A stretch of 64,000 nucleotides of DNA from Rhodoplanes tepidamans (GTDB lineage Bacteria > Pseudomonadota > Alphaproteobacteria > Rhizobiales > Xanthobacteraceae). The notes beneath the pieces are model-generated. The model was not told the origin of the DNA, searched no databases, and saw nothing but the letters and a program-made list of their open reading frames with translations. Each line of letters begins with the position of its first letter. Positions within the stretch are counted from its first letter, which is position 1. This document shows, piece by piece, positions 1 to 7,323 of the stretch. The position numbers were made by a program, and so were the translations under genes. The DNA lies in the NCBI RefSeq assembly GCF_030813915.1, contig NZ_JAUSUJ010000002.1:186001-250000 (forward strand). Direction: 5' to 3'.

Positions 1-1131
1 GCGACCGCCGACCAGTTCGTCTCGATCAGCCAGATGGACGACGCGAGCGCGGCCCGGCGGATCGCCGACGACGGCATCCAGATTCTGGTCGACGTCAACG
101 GCTACACGCGGGACGCCCGCACCCGCCTGTTCGCGGCCCGGCCGGCACCCGTGATCGTCAACTGGCTCGGCTATCCCGGCACCATGGCGAGCCCGTATCA
201 CCACTACATCGTCGCCGACGACTTCGTGATTCCGGAGAGTCACGAGCTCTACTACACGGAGAAGGTGCTGCGGCTGCCCTGCTATCAGCCGAACAACCGC
301 AAGCGCGTGATCGCCGAGAAGACGCCGACGCGGGCCGAGATGGGCCTGCCCGGGGACGGCACGGTGTTCTGCTCGTTCAACGGCACCCACAAGCTGACGC
401 GCTTCACCTTCGACCGCTGGTTGGCCATCCTCGGCGGCGTGCCGGGCAGCGTGCTGTGGCTGCTCAGCGGCAGCGAGGCCGTCCACGAGCGGCTGCGGTC
501 CTACGCCAAGAGCCGCGGCATCGCGCCGGAGCGGCTCGTCTTCGCCGCCAAGATGGCCAATCCCGAGCACATGGCGCGCTACCCGCTCGCCGACCTGTTC
601 CTCGACTCGACGCCCTACGGCGCCCACACGACGGCCTCCGACGCGCTGTGGATGGGCGTGCCGGTGCTGACCTGCGCGGGCCGGTCCTTCGCGTCGCGGG
701 TCTGCGGCAGCCTGATCCGGGCCGCCGGGGTTCCGGAGCTCGTCTGCGAGTCGGCGGAGAGCTTCGTCGCGCAGGGCATCGCGCTCGGCCGCGACCGCGC
801 CCGGCTGGCCGCCCTGCGCGAGCGCATCCTGGCCGGACGCGACACCTGCACGCTGTTCGACACGCCCGGGCTGGTGCGCGGGCTCGAGGATCTCTACGGC
901 CGGATGTGGAACGACTACCGAAACGGAGCGCTGCCGCGGCCGGACCTCCTCAATCTGGACGCCTATTTCGAGGTCGGCGTCGGCGTCGACCACGAGGAGA
1001 CCGAGGTGCAGACCATCGCCGACTATCACGGCTGGTGGCTGGACAAGCTCGCCCGCCGCGACGCGGTGCGGCCGCTCCCCGACGACGCGCGGCTGATGGC
1101 GGTACGCGCGAGCCGCCGCGGCGCCGGCTGA
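1..1131 (+). CDS. O-GlcNAc-transferase-like (SPINDLY/Glyco_transf_41) glycosyltransferase, C-terminal part
   Basis: The reading frame is open from the first base, so the gene starts upstream and only its last 376 or so codons are present. The visible part is the C-terminal catalytic region of bacterial OGT/SPINDLY proteins, which transfer a sugar (typically from a UDP-sugar) to protein and usually carry N-terminal TPR repeats, here cut off. Supporting motifs are VNWLGYPGTM, FCSFNGTHKLT (usually FCSFNNxxKI), LFLDSTPYGAHTTASDALWMGVPVLT and SFASRVCGSL. The tail with PDLLNLDAYFEVG and DYHGWWLDKLARRD is also typical of these proteins in alphaproteobacteria. An internal ATG at 34 is not a plausible start because homology-like sequence precedes it. 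The target protein cannot be read from sequence. Confidence 0.88.
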   Translation, partial: ATADQFVSISQMDDASAARRIADDGIQILVDVNGYTRDARTRLFAARPAPVIVNWLGYPGTMASPYHHYIVADDFVIPESHELYYTEKVLRLPCYQPNNRKRVIAEKTPTRAEMGLPGDGTVFCSFNGTHKLTRFTFDRWLAILGGVPGSVLWLLSGSEAVHERLRSYAKSRGIAPERLVFAAKMANPEHMARYPLADLFLDSTPYGAHTTASDALWMGVPVLTCAGRSFASRVCGSLIRAAGVPELVCESAESFVAQGIALGRDRARLAALRERILAGRDTCTLFDTPGLVRGLEDLYGRMWNDYRNGALPRPDLLNLDAYFEVGVGVDHEETEVQTIADYHGWWLDKLARRDAVRPLPDDARLMAVRASRRGAG

Positions 1132-1137
1132 ACGGGC

Positions 1138-1179
1138 CGGTCCGGCCGGCTCCGTCGACGGCGGATCCCGGCCGGACCG
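1138..1179. terminator. Inverted repeat between convergent genes
   Basis: A perfect 12-bp stem (CGGTCCGGCCGG at 1138-1149 with its complement at 1168-1179) encloses an 18-nt loop. It sits between the stop of the glycosyltransferase (1131) and the convergent stop of the HutP-family gene (1183-1185). There is no T-run, so it would be a bidirectional GC-rich terminator or mRNA-end structure at best. Confidence 0.45.
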
Positions 1180-1182
1180 CCG

Positions 1183-1599
1183 TCACAGATGCATGACGCC
1201 GAGGCCGATCCGCTCGTGATTGGTGAGCTGGTGCATGGCGGAATCGCCGTAGGCGGCGATCGCCACCCACTTGCCGTCGGAGACGATCGCCACCTTGATC
1301 TTCAGGCTCGAGCTGTCGACGACCGCGTTCGTCAGCCCGTGCCACGCCTCCAGCCCGGCGTGGATCACCGCGTGGATGGCGCCGGCCCGCTCCTGGACGG
1401 TGTCGGCCTTGAGCGCGGCGCCGATCAGCGAGCGGACGAACACCCGCTCGATGTCGCCCTTGCGGCCGCTGACATAGGTCACGGTCAGCCTGACCCGGTG
1501 GTCCGCGGCGACCTGCTCCTTGATCCTGATTTCCTCGTCGTCGCTCGACATGGCCGCGATCATGGCCAGCTTGCCGATGCGGTTGGTGGCGATGTCCAT
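1183..1599 (-). CDS. HutP-family RNA-binding regulator, divergent from the malonate decarboxylase operon
   Basis: A 138-residue protein. The start at 1599 has a clear ribosome site (GAGGTGATT just upstream); the longer open frame reaching 3024 is antisense to mdcB and unlikely. In Bacillus, HutP binds histidine and Mg2+ and then binds NAG triplets in the hut leader RNA to prevent termination. The match is in the C-terminal half: IHAVIHAGLEAWHG (75-88) corresponds to Bacillus HALYHATMEALHG. GKWVAIAAYG (109-118) and the tail NHERIGLGVMHL (127-138) correspond to DWIAVSLYG and EHETFGVGINHI. The metal-ligand histidines (73, 77, 138 in Bacillus, from memory) fall on H76, H80 and H128, all kept. No hut genes are in view; the divergent neighbour is a malonate decarboxylase operon. 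The family is fairly certain, the target and ligand are inferred. Confidence 0.82.
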   Translation of the reverse strand: MDIATNRIGKLAMIAAMSSDDEEIRIKEQVAADHRVRLTVTYVSGRKGDIERVFVRSLIGAALKADTVQERAGAIHAVIHAGLEAWHGLTNAVVDSSSLKIKVAIVSDGKWVAIAAYGDSAMHQLTNHERIGLGVMHL

Positions 1600-2076
1600 G
1601 GAATCACCTCGGGACCGGGGGAACGGGGCGCCGTGTCCCGCGCCGGCGTCGAAGTCGAGAGATACCGCAGTGCCTCCCCACGTTGAAGCGGTCTTCGTTC
1701 TGATCATTTCCGCTGTGCGTTTTCGGAGGGGCTCCGCCGAACGTCCTGACAAATCAGGACCATCCCGAGCCCGGCATCCGGGATTCTGCTTGCATGGATG
1801 TCGATTGACACGGCCGGCGGGCGAGAACACAGTCGCGCCGCCTGAGACGGTGTGGCCGCCGTCGCCGGGCACGCGAGACGGAAGCGATCGGCCACAAGTC
1901 TCCCCGGGCCCCCGCGTCCCTGGACGCGAGAGCCGGTCCGGTTCCCACCGAGTGAACACGCGACCTTCGTGACGGTGCATCTCCAGCAGTGACGTGCCTC
2001 GGGCACGCCGCGCTGCGCCTCGTGCCGCGTCCGGCGACGATCTCGTCCGGGCCTGCCACGGCGCAGGAGTGTCGTC
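1600..2076. other. Intergenic region between the HutP-family gene and the mad operon
   Basis: 477 bp with no convincing gene; the open frames crossing it lack ribosome sites and family-like sequence. It should hold the divergent promoters. Visible items are a perfect hairpin at 1743-1760, a related half-site GTTCTGATCA at 1697-1706, and TTGACA at 1805-1810 without a good -10 partner. I looked for regularly spaced NAG triplets of the kind HutP binds and saw only pairs at chance frequency, and no canonical T-run terminator. Confidence 0.6.
1743..1760. promoter_or_regulatory. Perfect inverted repeat, candidate operator or leader hairpin
   Basis: GTCCTGA and TCAGGAC flank a CAAA spacer, giving 7 perfect pairs. 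It is 144 bp upstream of the HutP-family start and 317 bp upstream of mdcB, so it may be an operator for either gene or a hairpin in the HutP leader. Function is inferred from position only. Confidence 0.4.
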
Positions 2077-3051
2077 GTGGGTTGCTCTCCCGCCTTTTCG
2101 GAAACGCCCCTGGTTCCCGCGCTTCTCGATGCCGCCGCCTGGCGCGTCGGGTCGGCGGCGCTGACGGGCCTTCTCCTCGAGGTCTGCTCCCACCCGAAAC
2201 CCGGGCTGGTGACGCCGCTCTCGATGGGGTCGCACGCGGACATGGACGTCCGCACCTTCATGCTGTCGTCGGCGGCGATCGCGCCGTGCCTGTTCCAGTG
2301 CGCGGCGCTGGGCCGCTCGCACCGCGGCGCGCCCGCCGATCTGCTTCCCGCCGTCCGCGCCGTCGGACGCGATCACGACGCCGCGCTGCTCGCCGCGACG
2401 AACGGCGTCAACACCCAGCGCGGCGCGCTGTTCTGCGCCGGCCTGCTCGCCGCCGCCGCGGGCTGCCTGAGCCGCGAGACCGACGCGCTGCCGGCCGAGA
2501 ACGTGCTGAGGACGGTCGGCGAGATCACCGAAGGCCTGTGCGACCGCGAGCTGCGCGGCCGCACTGGCGAGCCGCGTACCGCCGGCGAGATTCTGTTCCG
2601 CCGCCACGGCGTGCTCGGCATCCGCGGCGAGGTCGAGGCCGGCTTCCCGAGCGTGCTCGACTGCGGCCTGCCGGCGCTGCGCACCGCGCTCGCCGCCGGC
2701 CACGGCCTCAACCGGGCGCTCGTCCACGCGCTCGTCGCGCTGATCGCGGTGGCCGAGGACACCACGGTGATGTGGCGCGGCGGCCCGGAGGCGCTCGCCT
2801 TCGTGCGCGCCGAAGCCCGCCACGTGATGGATCTCGGCGGTGCGCTCACGCCGGAGGGCGTCGATGCCGTCCGCCGCTTCGACGCCGCCTGCGTCGCGCG
2901 GCGGGTGAGCCCCGGCGGCTCGGCGGATCTGCTGTCCGTCACGGTCGGCGCGCATCTCGTCGAGCACCGCGTCTTTCCCGAGACCGCCACCCGCGGCTTC
3001 TGCCTCGACGGCGACCGACACCACCCGAAACCCGATGGAGACCGACGATGA
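2077..3051 (+). CDS. mdcB: Triphosphoribosyl-dephospho-CoA synthase (malonate decarboxylase cofactor synthesis)
   Basis: 324 residues, GTG start with AGGAG seven bases upstream. The CitG/MdcB family makes 2'-(5''-triphosphoribosyl)-3'-dephospho-CoA from ATP and dephospho-CoA, the precursor of the prosthetic group carried by the acyl carrier subunit. The signature near residues 29-60 (LEVCSHPKPGLVTPLSMGSH, then ADMDVRTFMLSS) and VNTQRGALFCAGLL near 110-123 are typical of the family. Length is normal. It is the first gene of the mad operon and its stop overlaps the start of the next ORF (ATGA at 3048-3051). In Malonomonas rubra I recall the corresponding position being called madG. Confidence 0.88.
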   Translation: MGCSPAFSETPLVPALLDAAAWRVGSAALTGLLLEVCSHPKPGLVTPLSMGSHADMDVRTFMLSSAAIAPCLFQCAALGRSHRGAPADLLPAVRAVGRDHDAALLAATNGVNTQRGALFCAGLLAAAAGCLSRETDALPAENVLRTVGEITEGLCDRELRGRTGEPRTAGEILFRRHGVLGIRGEVEAGFPSVLDCGLPALRTALAAGHGLNRALVHALVALIAVAEDTTVMWRGGPEALAFVRAEARHVMDLGGALTPEGVDAVRRFDAACVARRVSPGGSADLLSVTVGAHLVEHRVFPETATRGFCLDGDRHHPKPDGDRR

Positions 3052-3164
3052 ACGTCATCGTTTACACGCTGGCCGCCTACGCGATCACCGCGGTGATCTC
3101 GTACGCCGTGATCGGCGTGATCGTGCTGCTGAACAAGGCGCTGAATCGGGGCGAGGGGGCGTGA
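3048..3164 (+). CDS. 38-residue single-pass membrane protein, possible accessory subunit of the decarboxylase
   Basis: A short ORF translationally coupled to mdcB by an ATGA overlap. It encodes one hydrophobic segment (about residues 3-29, VIVYTLAAYAITAVISYAVI and following) and a short charged tail ending NRGEGA. Related Na+-pumping decarboxylases have a small membrane gamma subunit (OadG, about 80 residues) that joins the carboxyltransferase to the beta subunit. This ORF lies directly before the beta-subunit gene and could play a similar part, but it is shorter and I do not recognise a family. Being real is supported by the coupling, the coherent membrane segment and the position. Confidence 0.62.
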   Translation: MNVIVYTLAAYAITAVISYAVIGVIVLLNKALNRGEGA

Positions 3165-3195
3165 GCCCCCGCGTCCGCCGGCCCGCCCGGGCCGA
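3155..3195 (+). promoter_or_regulatory. Two successive intra-operon hairpins
   Basis: GGGGGC/GCCCCC with a GTGA loop (3155-3170, overlapping the stop codon of the small ORF) is followed by CGGCCC/GGGCCG with a GCCC loop at about 3180-3195. They lie between the small ORF and madB. They lack T-runs and could be processing or stability elements, or attenuators. Role inferred. Confidence 0.35.
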
Positions 3196-3218
3196 CTGAC
3201 ACTCACAAGGACAATACG

Positions 3219-4433
3219 ATGTTGGAGCAACTCTTCGCGGTCTTCCCGGGCATCGCCACGATGTTCGTCCAGGACCCGGTCATCGCGGTGACGCGGGTGG
3301 CGCTGATCGGCATGGGCTTCGGCCTCGCCTATCTCGGCTTCAAGCGCACCCTCGAGCCGCTGATCATGGTGCCGATGGGCGTCGCCATGATGTGCGTGAA
3401 CGCCGGCGTGATGTTCCTCGAGGGCCAGAAGATCGGCACCTTGATGCTGTCGCCGCTGATCGCCGACCCGGCCGAGCTCGTCAACGCGATGCAGGTCTAC
3501 TTCCTGCAGCCGATCTACAACTTCACCTTCTCGAACTCGCTCGTCGCCTGCATGCTGTTCTTCGGCATCGGCTCGATGTCGGACATCACCTTCATCCTGG
3601 CGCGTCCGTGGGCCTCGATCACGATCGCGATCTTCGCCGAGCTCGGCACCTTCGTGACCCTGGTGATCGGCTACTATTGCGGCCTCACGCCGGGCCAGGC
3701 CGCCGCGGTCGGCTCGATCGGCGGCGCCGACGGCCCGATGGTGCTGTTCGCCTCGCTGGTGATGGCCAAGGACCTCTTCGTCCCGATCTCGATCATCGCC
3801 TATCTGTACCTGTCGCTGACCTATGCGGGCTATCCCTACCTGATCAAGCTCCTGGTCCCGGCCAAGTATCGCGGCGCCGAGATCGAGATGGAGTTCCCGG
3901 AGGTCACCCAGAAGTCGAAGTTCATCTTCACCATCGTGGCCGCCGCGCTGCTCTGTCTGCTGCTGCCGGTCGCCGCGCCGCTGATCCTCTCCTTCTTCCT
4001 CGGCGTCGCCATCAAGGAGGCCGAGATCGAGCCCTACCAGGAGCTCCTGGAGAAGACCATCACCTACATGTCGACGCTGATCCTCGGCCTGGTGCTCGGC
4101 ATCCTGTGCGAGGCCTCGACGCTGCTCGACGTGCGCGTCCTGCTGCTGCTCGTCCTCGGCATGACGGCGCTCCTGTTCTCCGGCATCGGCGGTCTCGCCG
4201 GCGGCTGGCTGATCTGGGCGCTGTCGCGCGGCAACTTCAACCCGGTGGTCGGCATCGCCGGCGTGTCCTGCGTGCCCACCACGGCGAAGATCGCCCAGAA
4301 GATCGTCGGCGAGTCCAACCCGTACGCCATGATCCTGCCGGTCGCCATGGGCGCCAACATCTGCGGCCTGATCGTCTCGGCGATCGCCGTCGGCGTGTTC
4401 GCCTCGACGATCGGCCTGGTGGCCGGTCACTGA
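3219..4433 (+). CDS. madB: Carboxybiotin decarboxylase, membrane beta subunit of biotin-dependent malonate decarboxylase
   Basis: 404 residues, start preceded by CAAGGACAATACG. The OadB/GcdB/MmdB/MadB family decarboxylates carboxybiotin in the membrane and couples this to Na+ export. The hallmark GGADGP with the ion-binding Asp is at 168-173 (D171), and the second conserved region MGANICG is at 377-383, followed by a membrane helix (LIVSAIAVGVFAS). Many hydrophobic segments agree with the usual 9 or so helices, and length is normal. Surrounding genes for carrier protein, carboxyltransferase and a biotin carrier make malonate the substrate rather than oxaloacetate or methylmalonate. Ion specificity is inferred from the family. 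Confidence 0.92.
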   Translation: MLEQLFAVFPGIATMFVQDPVIAVTRVALIGMGFGLAYLGFKRTLEPLIMVPMGVAMMCVNAGVMFLEGQKIGTLMLSPLIADPAELVNAMQVYFLQPIYNFTFSNSLVACMLFFGIGSMSDITFILARPWASITIAIFAELGTFVTLVIGYYCGLTPGQAAAVGSIGGADGPMVLFASLVMAKDLFVPISIIAYLYLSLTYAGYPYLIKLLVPAKYRGAEIEMEFPEVTQKSKFIFTIVAAALLCLLLPVAAPLILSFFLGVAIKEAEIEPYQELLEKTITYMSTLILGLVLGILCEASTLLDVRVLLLLVLGMTALLFSGIGGLAGGWLIWALSRGNFNPVVGIAGVSCVPTTAKIAQKIVGESNPYAMILPVAMGANICGLIVSAIAVGVFASTIGLVAGH

Positions 4434-4451
4434 GCCGGAAGGGTCCGCACC

Positions 4452-5285
4452 GTGCACGCCCCGGCTCACCACAGGCTCGTCGCGCCGCTCGGCTCGGCCG
4501 ATCACGCGGACCGCAGGATCGGTCACACCGTCCTGCGCATCCCGGTCGCCGACTCGACGAACGCGATGCTGATCGAGCTGGGGCGCGGCGGCGCGACCGA
4601 CGGCACCGTCCTGGTCGCCGACGAGCAGGTGGCGGGCCGCGGCAAGGGCGAGCGCACGTGGTTCTCGAGTCGCGACGAGAGCCTGTGCGTCTCGTTCCTG
4701 CTGCGCCGCTCGTCGCGGCGCGACCTCGGCCAGGCGACGCTCCTCGCCGCGGTCGCGCTGCACGACGCGGTGACGCGCCTCGGCGTCGCCGCCTCGATCA
4801 AGTGGCCGAACGACATCCTGGTCGGCGACCGCAAGGTCTGCGGCATCCTGGCCGAGGCGGCGCCGGCGGCCGACGGCGAGATCGACTTCGTCGTGGTCGG
4901 CTTCGGCCTCAACGTGGCGATCGCGCCGGAGAGCTTTCCGCCGGCACTGCACGACACCGCGACGTCGCTGCAGCAGGCGGCCGGCCGGCCGCTCGACTGC
5001 GGCTCGGTTCTCGACGTCTGCCTCGCGGCGCTGTCGGACTGGGTCGCGATCTGGGAGGAGCACGGCTTCGCGCCGGTCGCCGAGGCGTGGCGCCGGCGGG
5101 CGGGCACGCTCGGCCGCCGGGTCGTGGTCGCCGATGCCGGCACGCCGCTCGCCGGCACGGCGGTCGCGCTCGCCGCCGACGGCGCCCTCGTCCTGCGCGA
5201 CGACGCCGGGCGGGAGCATCACATCCACTCCGGAGACATCTGTCACGGGCGGGCGCCGGTCGGGCGGCCCGGGCCGCGCGGGTGA
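4452..5285 (+). CDS. birA: Biotin--protein ligase without DNA-binding domain
   Basis: 277 residues from a GTG with GGAAGGG eight bases upstream. The enzyme activates biotin with ATP and attaches it to a carrier-protein lysine. Family motifs are GRGKGERTW (62-70, the biotinyl-AMP loop, usually GRGRxGRxW), KWPNDI (117-122) and GDRKVCGIL (126-132), then a small C-terminal domain. There is no N-terminal helix-turn-helix, so this is a monofunctional ligase. It sits between madB and madA with short spacers (18 and 23 bp), so it most likely biotinylates MadF (11084-11293). A dedicated ligase inside the operon is unusual. A second, housekeeping ligase is likely elsewhere, but that cannot be seen here. 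Confidence 0.9.
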   Translation: MHAPAHHRLVAPLGSADHADRRIGHTVLRIPVADSTNAMLIELGRGGATDGTVLVADEQVAGRGKGERTWFSSRDESLCVSFLLRRSSRRDLGQATLLAAVALHDAVTRLGVAASIKWPNDILVGDRKVCGILAEAAPAADGEIDFVVVGFGLNVAIAPESFPPALHDTATSLQQAAGRPLDCGSVLDVCLAALSDWVAIWEEHGFAPVAEAWRRRAGTLGRRVVVADAGTPLAGTAVALAADGALVLRDDAGREHHIHSGDICHGRAPVGRPGPRG

Positions 5286-5308
5286 AGACATCCTCAAGGG
5301 GGTTCTAC

Positions 5309-6973
5309 ATGAAAGCCGAACGTCAATGGAACACGCTGGAGCGTGACACGGCGCAGCGAATGGAAGCCGCCGCACGCTTCATCGGTCCGGGCAAGCAGGT
5401 GAAGGTCGAGGACGTCGTGCCGCTGCTCGAGGCGGTGGTGCGGCCCGGCGACAAGGTCAACGTCGAGGGCAACAACCAGAAGCAGGCCGACTTCCTGGCC
5501 GAGGCGCTGTGCAAGGTCGACCCGGCGAAGATCCACGACCTGCACATGGTGCAGTCGTCGGTGCCGCTCGCCGCCCATCTCGACGTGTTCGAGAAGGGCA
5601 TCGCCAAGAAGCTCGACTTCGCCTTCGGCGGCCCGCAGTCCGGCCGCGTCGCCAAGTTCATCCGCGAGGGCAAGCTCGAGCTCGGCGCCATCCACACCTA
5701 CCTCGAGCTGTTCGGCCGCTACTGCCTCGACCTGACGCCGCGCGTCTCGCTGATCTGCGCCTACGAGGCCGACCGCGAGGGCAACCTCTACACGGGCTTC
5801 AACACCGAGGACACGCCGGTCATCGTCGAGGCGACCAAGTTCCGCAAGGGCATCGTCATCGCCCAGGTGAACAAGATCGTCGACAAGCTGCCGCGCGTCG
5901 ACATCCCGGCCGACTGGATCGACGCGGTCGTGCAGTCGCCGAAGCCGTTCTTCATCGAGCCGCTGTTCACCCGCGATCCCGGTCTCGTCACCGAGCGCCA
6001 CATCCTGCTCGCCATGATGTGCCTGAAGGGCATCTACGGCGAGTACGGCGTGAAGCGGATCAATCACGGCATCGGCTTCCTCACCTCGGCGATCGAGCTC
6101 TTGCTGCCGACCTACGGCGAGGAGCTCGGCCTCAAGGGCAAGACCTGCACCCAGATGGTGCTGAACCCGCACCCGACCATGATCCCGGCGATCGAGTCGG
6201 GCTGGGTCGAGGCGATCTACTGCTTCGGCGGCGAGCTCGGCATGGAGGACTACGTCCGGGCCCGCTCCGACGTGTTCTTCACCGGTCCGGACGGCTCGCT
6301 GCGCTCGAACCGCGCCCTCGCCCAGACGGCCGGCCACTACGCCCTCGACATGTTCATCGGCTCGACGCTGCAGATCGACCAGTACGGCAACTCGTCGACC
6401 GCGACCGCCAACCGCGTCGCCGGCTTCGGCGGCGCGCCGAACATGGGCTGCGATGCCAAGGGCCGGCGTCACTCGACCGACTCGTGGCTCAAGTGCGGCC
6501 GCGAGGTGCCGAGCATGAACGAGCTGATCGGCGACATGCCGCGCGGCAAGCGTCTCGTCGTGCAGGGCATGGAGACGTTCGGCGAGGGCCGTGCCCCCGC
6601 CTTCGTCGACAGGCTCGACGCCTGGAAGCTCGCCGAGAACGCCAAGCTCGATCTGCCGCCCGTGATGATCTACGGCGACGACGTCACCCACCTCGTCACC
6701 GAGGAGGGCATCGCCTACCTCAACCGCTGCGCCAATCTCGACACCCGCATGGCGGCGATCCGCGCGGTCGCCGGCTACACCGAGATCGGCCTGCGGGCGA
6801 AGCCCGAGGAGACGAAGCGGCTGCGTGACGACGGCATCGTCAAGACGCCCGAGGATCTCGGCATCGACCCCGACACCGCCACCCGCGACCGGCTCGCAGC
6901 GCGCAACATGCGCGACCTCGTCGACTGGTCGGGCGGCCTCTACAACCCGCCCGCCCGTTTCCGGAACTGGTGA
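5309..6973 (+). CDS. madA: Malonate decarboxylase alpha subunit (acetyl-S-ACP:malonate ACP transferase)
   Basis: 554 residues; the ATG at 5309 is preceded by AAGGGGG. It exchanges acetyl for malonyl on the acyl carrier subunit, giving malonyl-S-ACP and free acetate. The sequence is characteristic of MdcA/MadA, a CoA-transferase-like family of about 550 residues. Visible landmarks are NVEGNNQKQADFLAEAL, CTQMVLNPHPTMIPAIESG and FGGELGMEDYVRARSD, then GNSSTATANRVAGFGGAPNMG. Its stop overlaps a GTG that could open madE, but a better madE start lies 18 bases later. Confidence 0.93.
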   Translation: MKAERQWNTLERDTAQRMEAAARFIGPGKQVKVEDVVPLLEAVVRPGDKVNVEGNNQKQADFLAEALCKVDPAKIHDLHMVQSSVPLAAHLDVFEKGIAKKLDFAFGGPQSGRVAKFIREGKLELGAIHTYLELFGRYCLDLTPRVSLICAYEADREGNLYTGFNTEDTPVIVEATKFRKGIVIAQVNKIVDKLPRVDIPADWIDAVVQSPKPFFIEPLFTRDPGLVTERHILLAMMCLKGIYGEYGVKRINHGIGFLTSAIELLLPTYGEELGLKGKTCTQMVLNPHPTMIPAIESGWVEAIYCFGGELGMEDYVRARSDVFFTGPDGSLRSNRALAQTAGHYALDMFIGSTLQIDQYGNSSTATANRVAGFGGAPNMGCDAKGRRHSTDSWLKCGREVPSMNELIGDMPRGKRLVVQGMETFGEGRAPAFVDRLDAWKLAENAKLDLPPVMIYGDDVTHLVTEEGIAYLNRCANLDTRMAAIRAVAGYTEIGLRAKPEETKRLRDDGIVKTPEDLGIDPDTATRDRLAARNMRDLVDWSGGLYNPPARFRNW

Positions 6974-6990
6974 GCCACGGAGATACGACG

Positions 6991-7305
6991 ATGGCCCTCA
7001 ACACTCTCGAATTCGACTGCAAGGCCGAGGCCGCCTCGGTGCGGCTGGCGGCGCCCGTGCACTACGGCGTGGTCGGCTCCGGCGACCTGGAGGTGATCCT
7101 GGAGCCGTGCGACCTCGGAGGCGGCGTCAAGGTCAAGGTCACGACGCCGATCTCCGGCTTCGACGCGGTGTGGCGCAAGGTCGTCGAGACCTTCGTCAAC
7201 CGCGCCAGGCTCGCCGACGTCGCCATCGACATCAACGACAACAACGCCTCGCCGGCCGTGGTCTCCATGCGCCTGCAGCAGGCGCTCGCCGAAACCGCGG
7301 CGTGA
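6991..7305 (+). CDS. madE: Malonate decarboxylase acyl carrier protein (delta subunit)
   Basis: 104 residues. The ATG at 6991 has GGAG eight bases upstream and is preferred over the GTG at 6970. This carrier holds acetyl or malonyl groups on a phosphoribosyl-dephospho-CoA arm. The MdcC/MadE signature HYGVVGSGDLEVILEP is present, and the serine in VVGSGD (S30) is the expected attachment site. It lies between the transferase (madA) and carboxyltransferase (madC) genes, as in other malonate decarboxylase operons. The prosthetic group would be supplied by the mdcB product and attached by the MdcG-like protein at 10323-11081. Confidence 0.92.
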   Translation: MALNTLEFDCKAEAASVRLAAPVHYGVVGSGDLEVILEPCDLGGGVKVKVTTPISGFDAVWRKVVETFVNRARLADVAIDINDNNASPAVVSMRLQQALAETAA

Positions 7306-7323
7306 CGGCGGAGGAGCACTGAC

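Noticed and set aside
1600-2076. NAG-triplet clusters as HutP binding sites
   Set aside because: Pairs with 4-nt spacing exist on both strands, but no triple cluster is present and pairs are expected by chance.
1600-3024. Long minus-strand open frame extending the HutP-family gene to 613 codons
   Set aside because: It is antisense to mdcB, has arginine- and alanine-rich low-complexity translation, and the clear ribosome site and family N-terminus are at 1599.
2373-5375. 1000-codon minus-strand open frame
   Set aside because: It lies opposite mdcB, madB and birA, and its composition (Arg, Asp, Gln, Gly, His rich) is typical of the antisense of high-GC genes.
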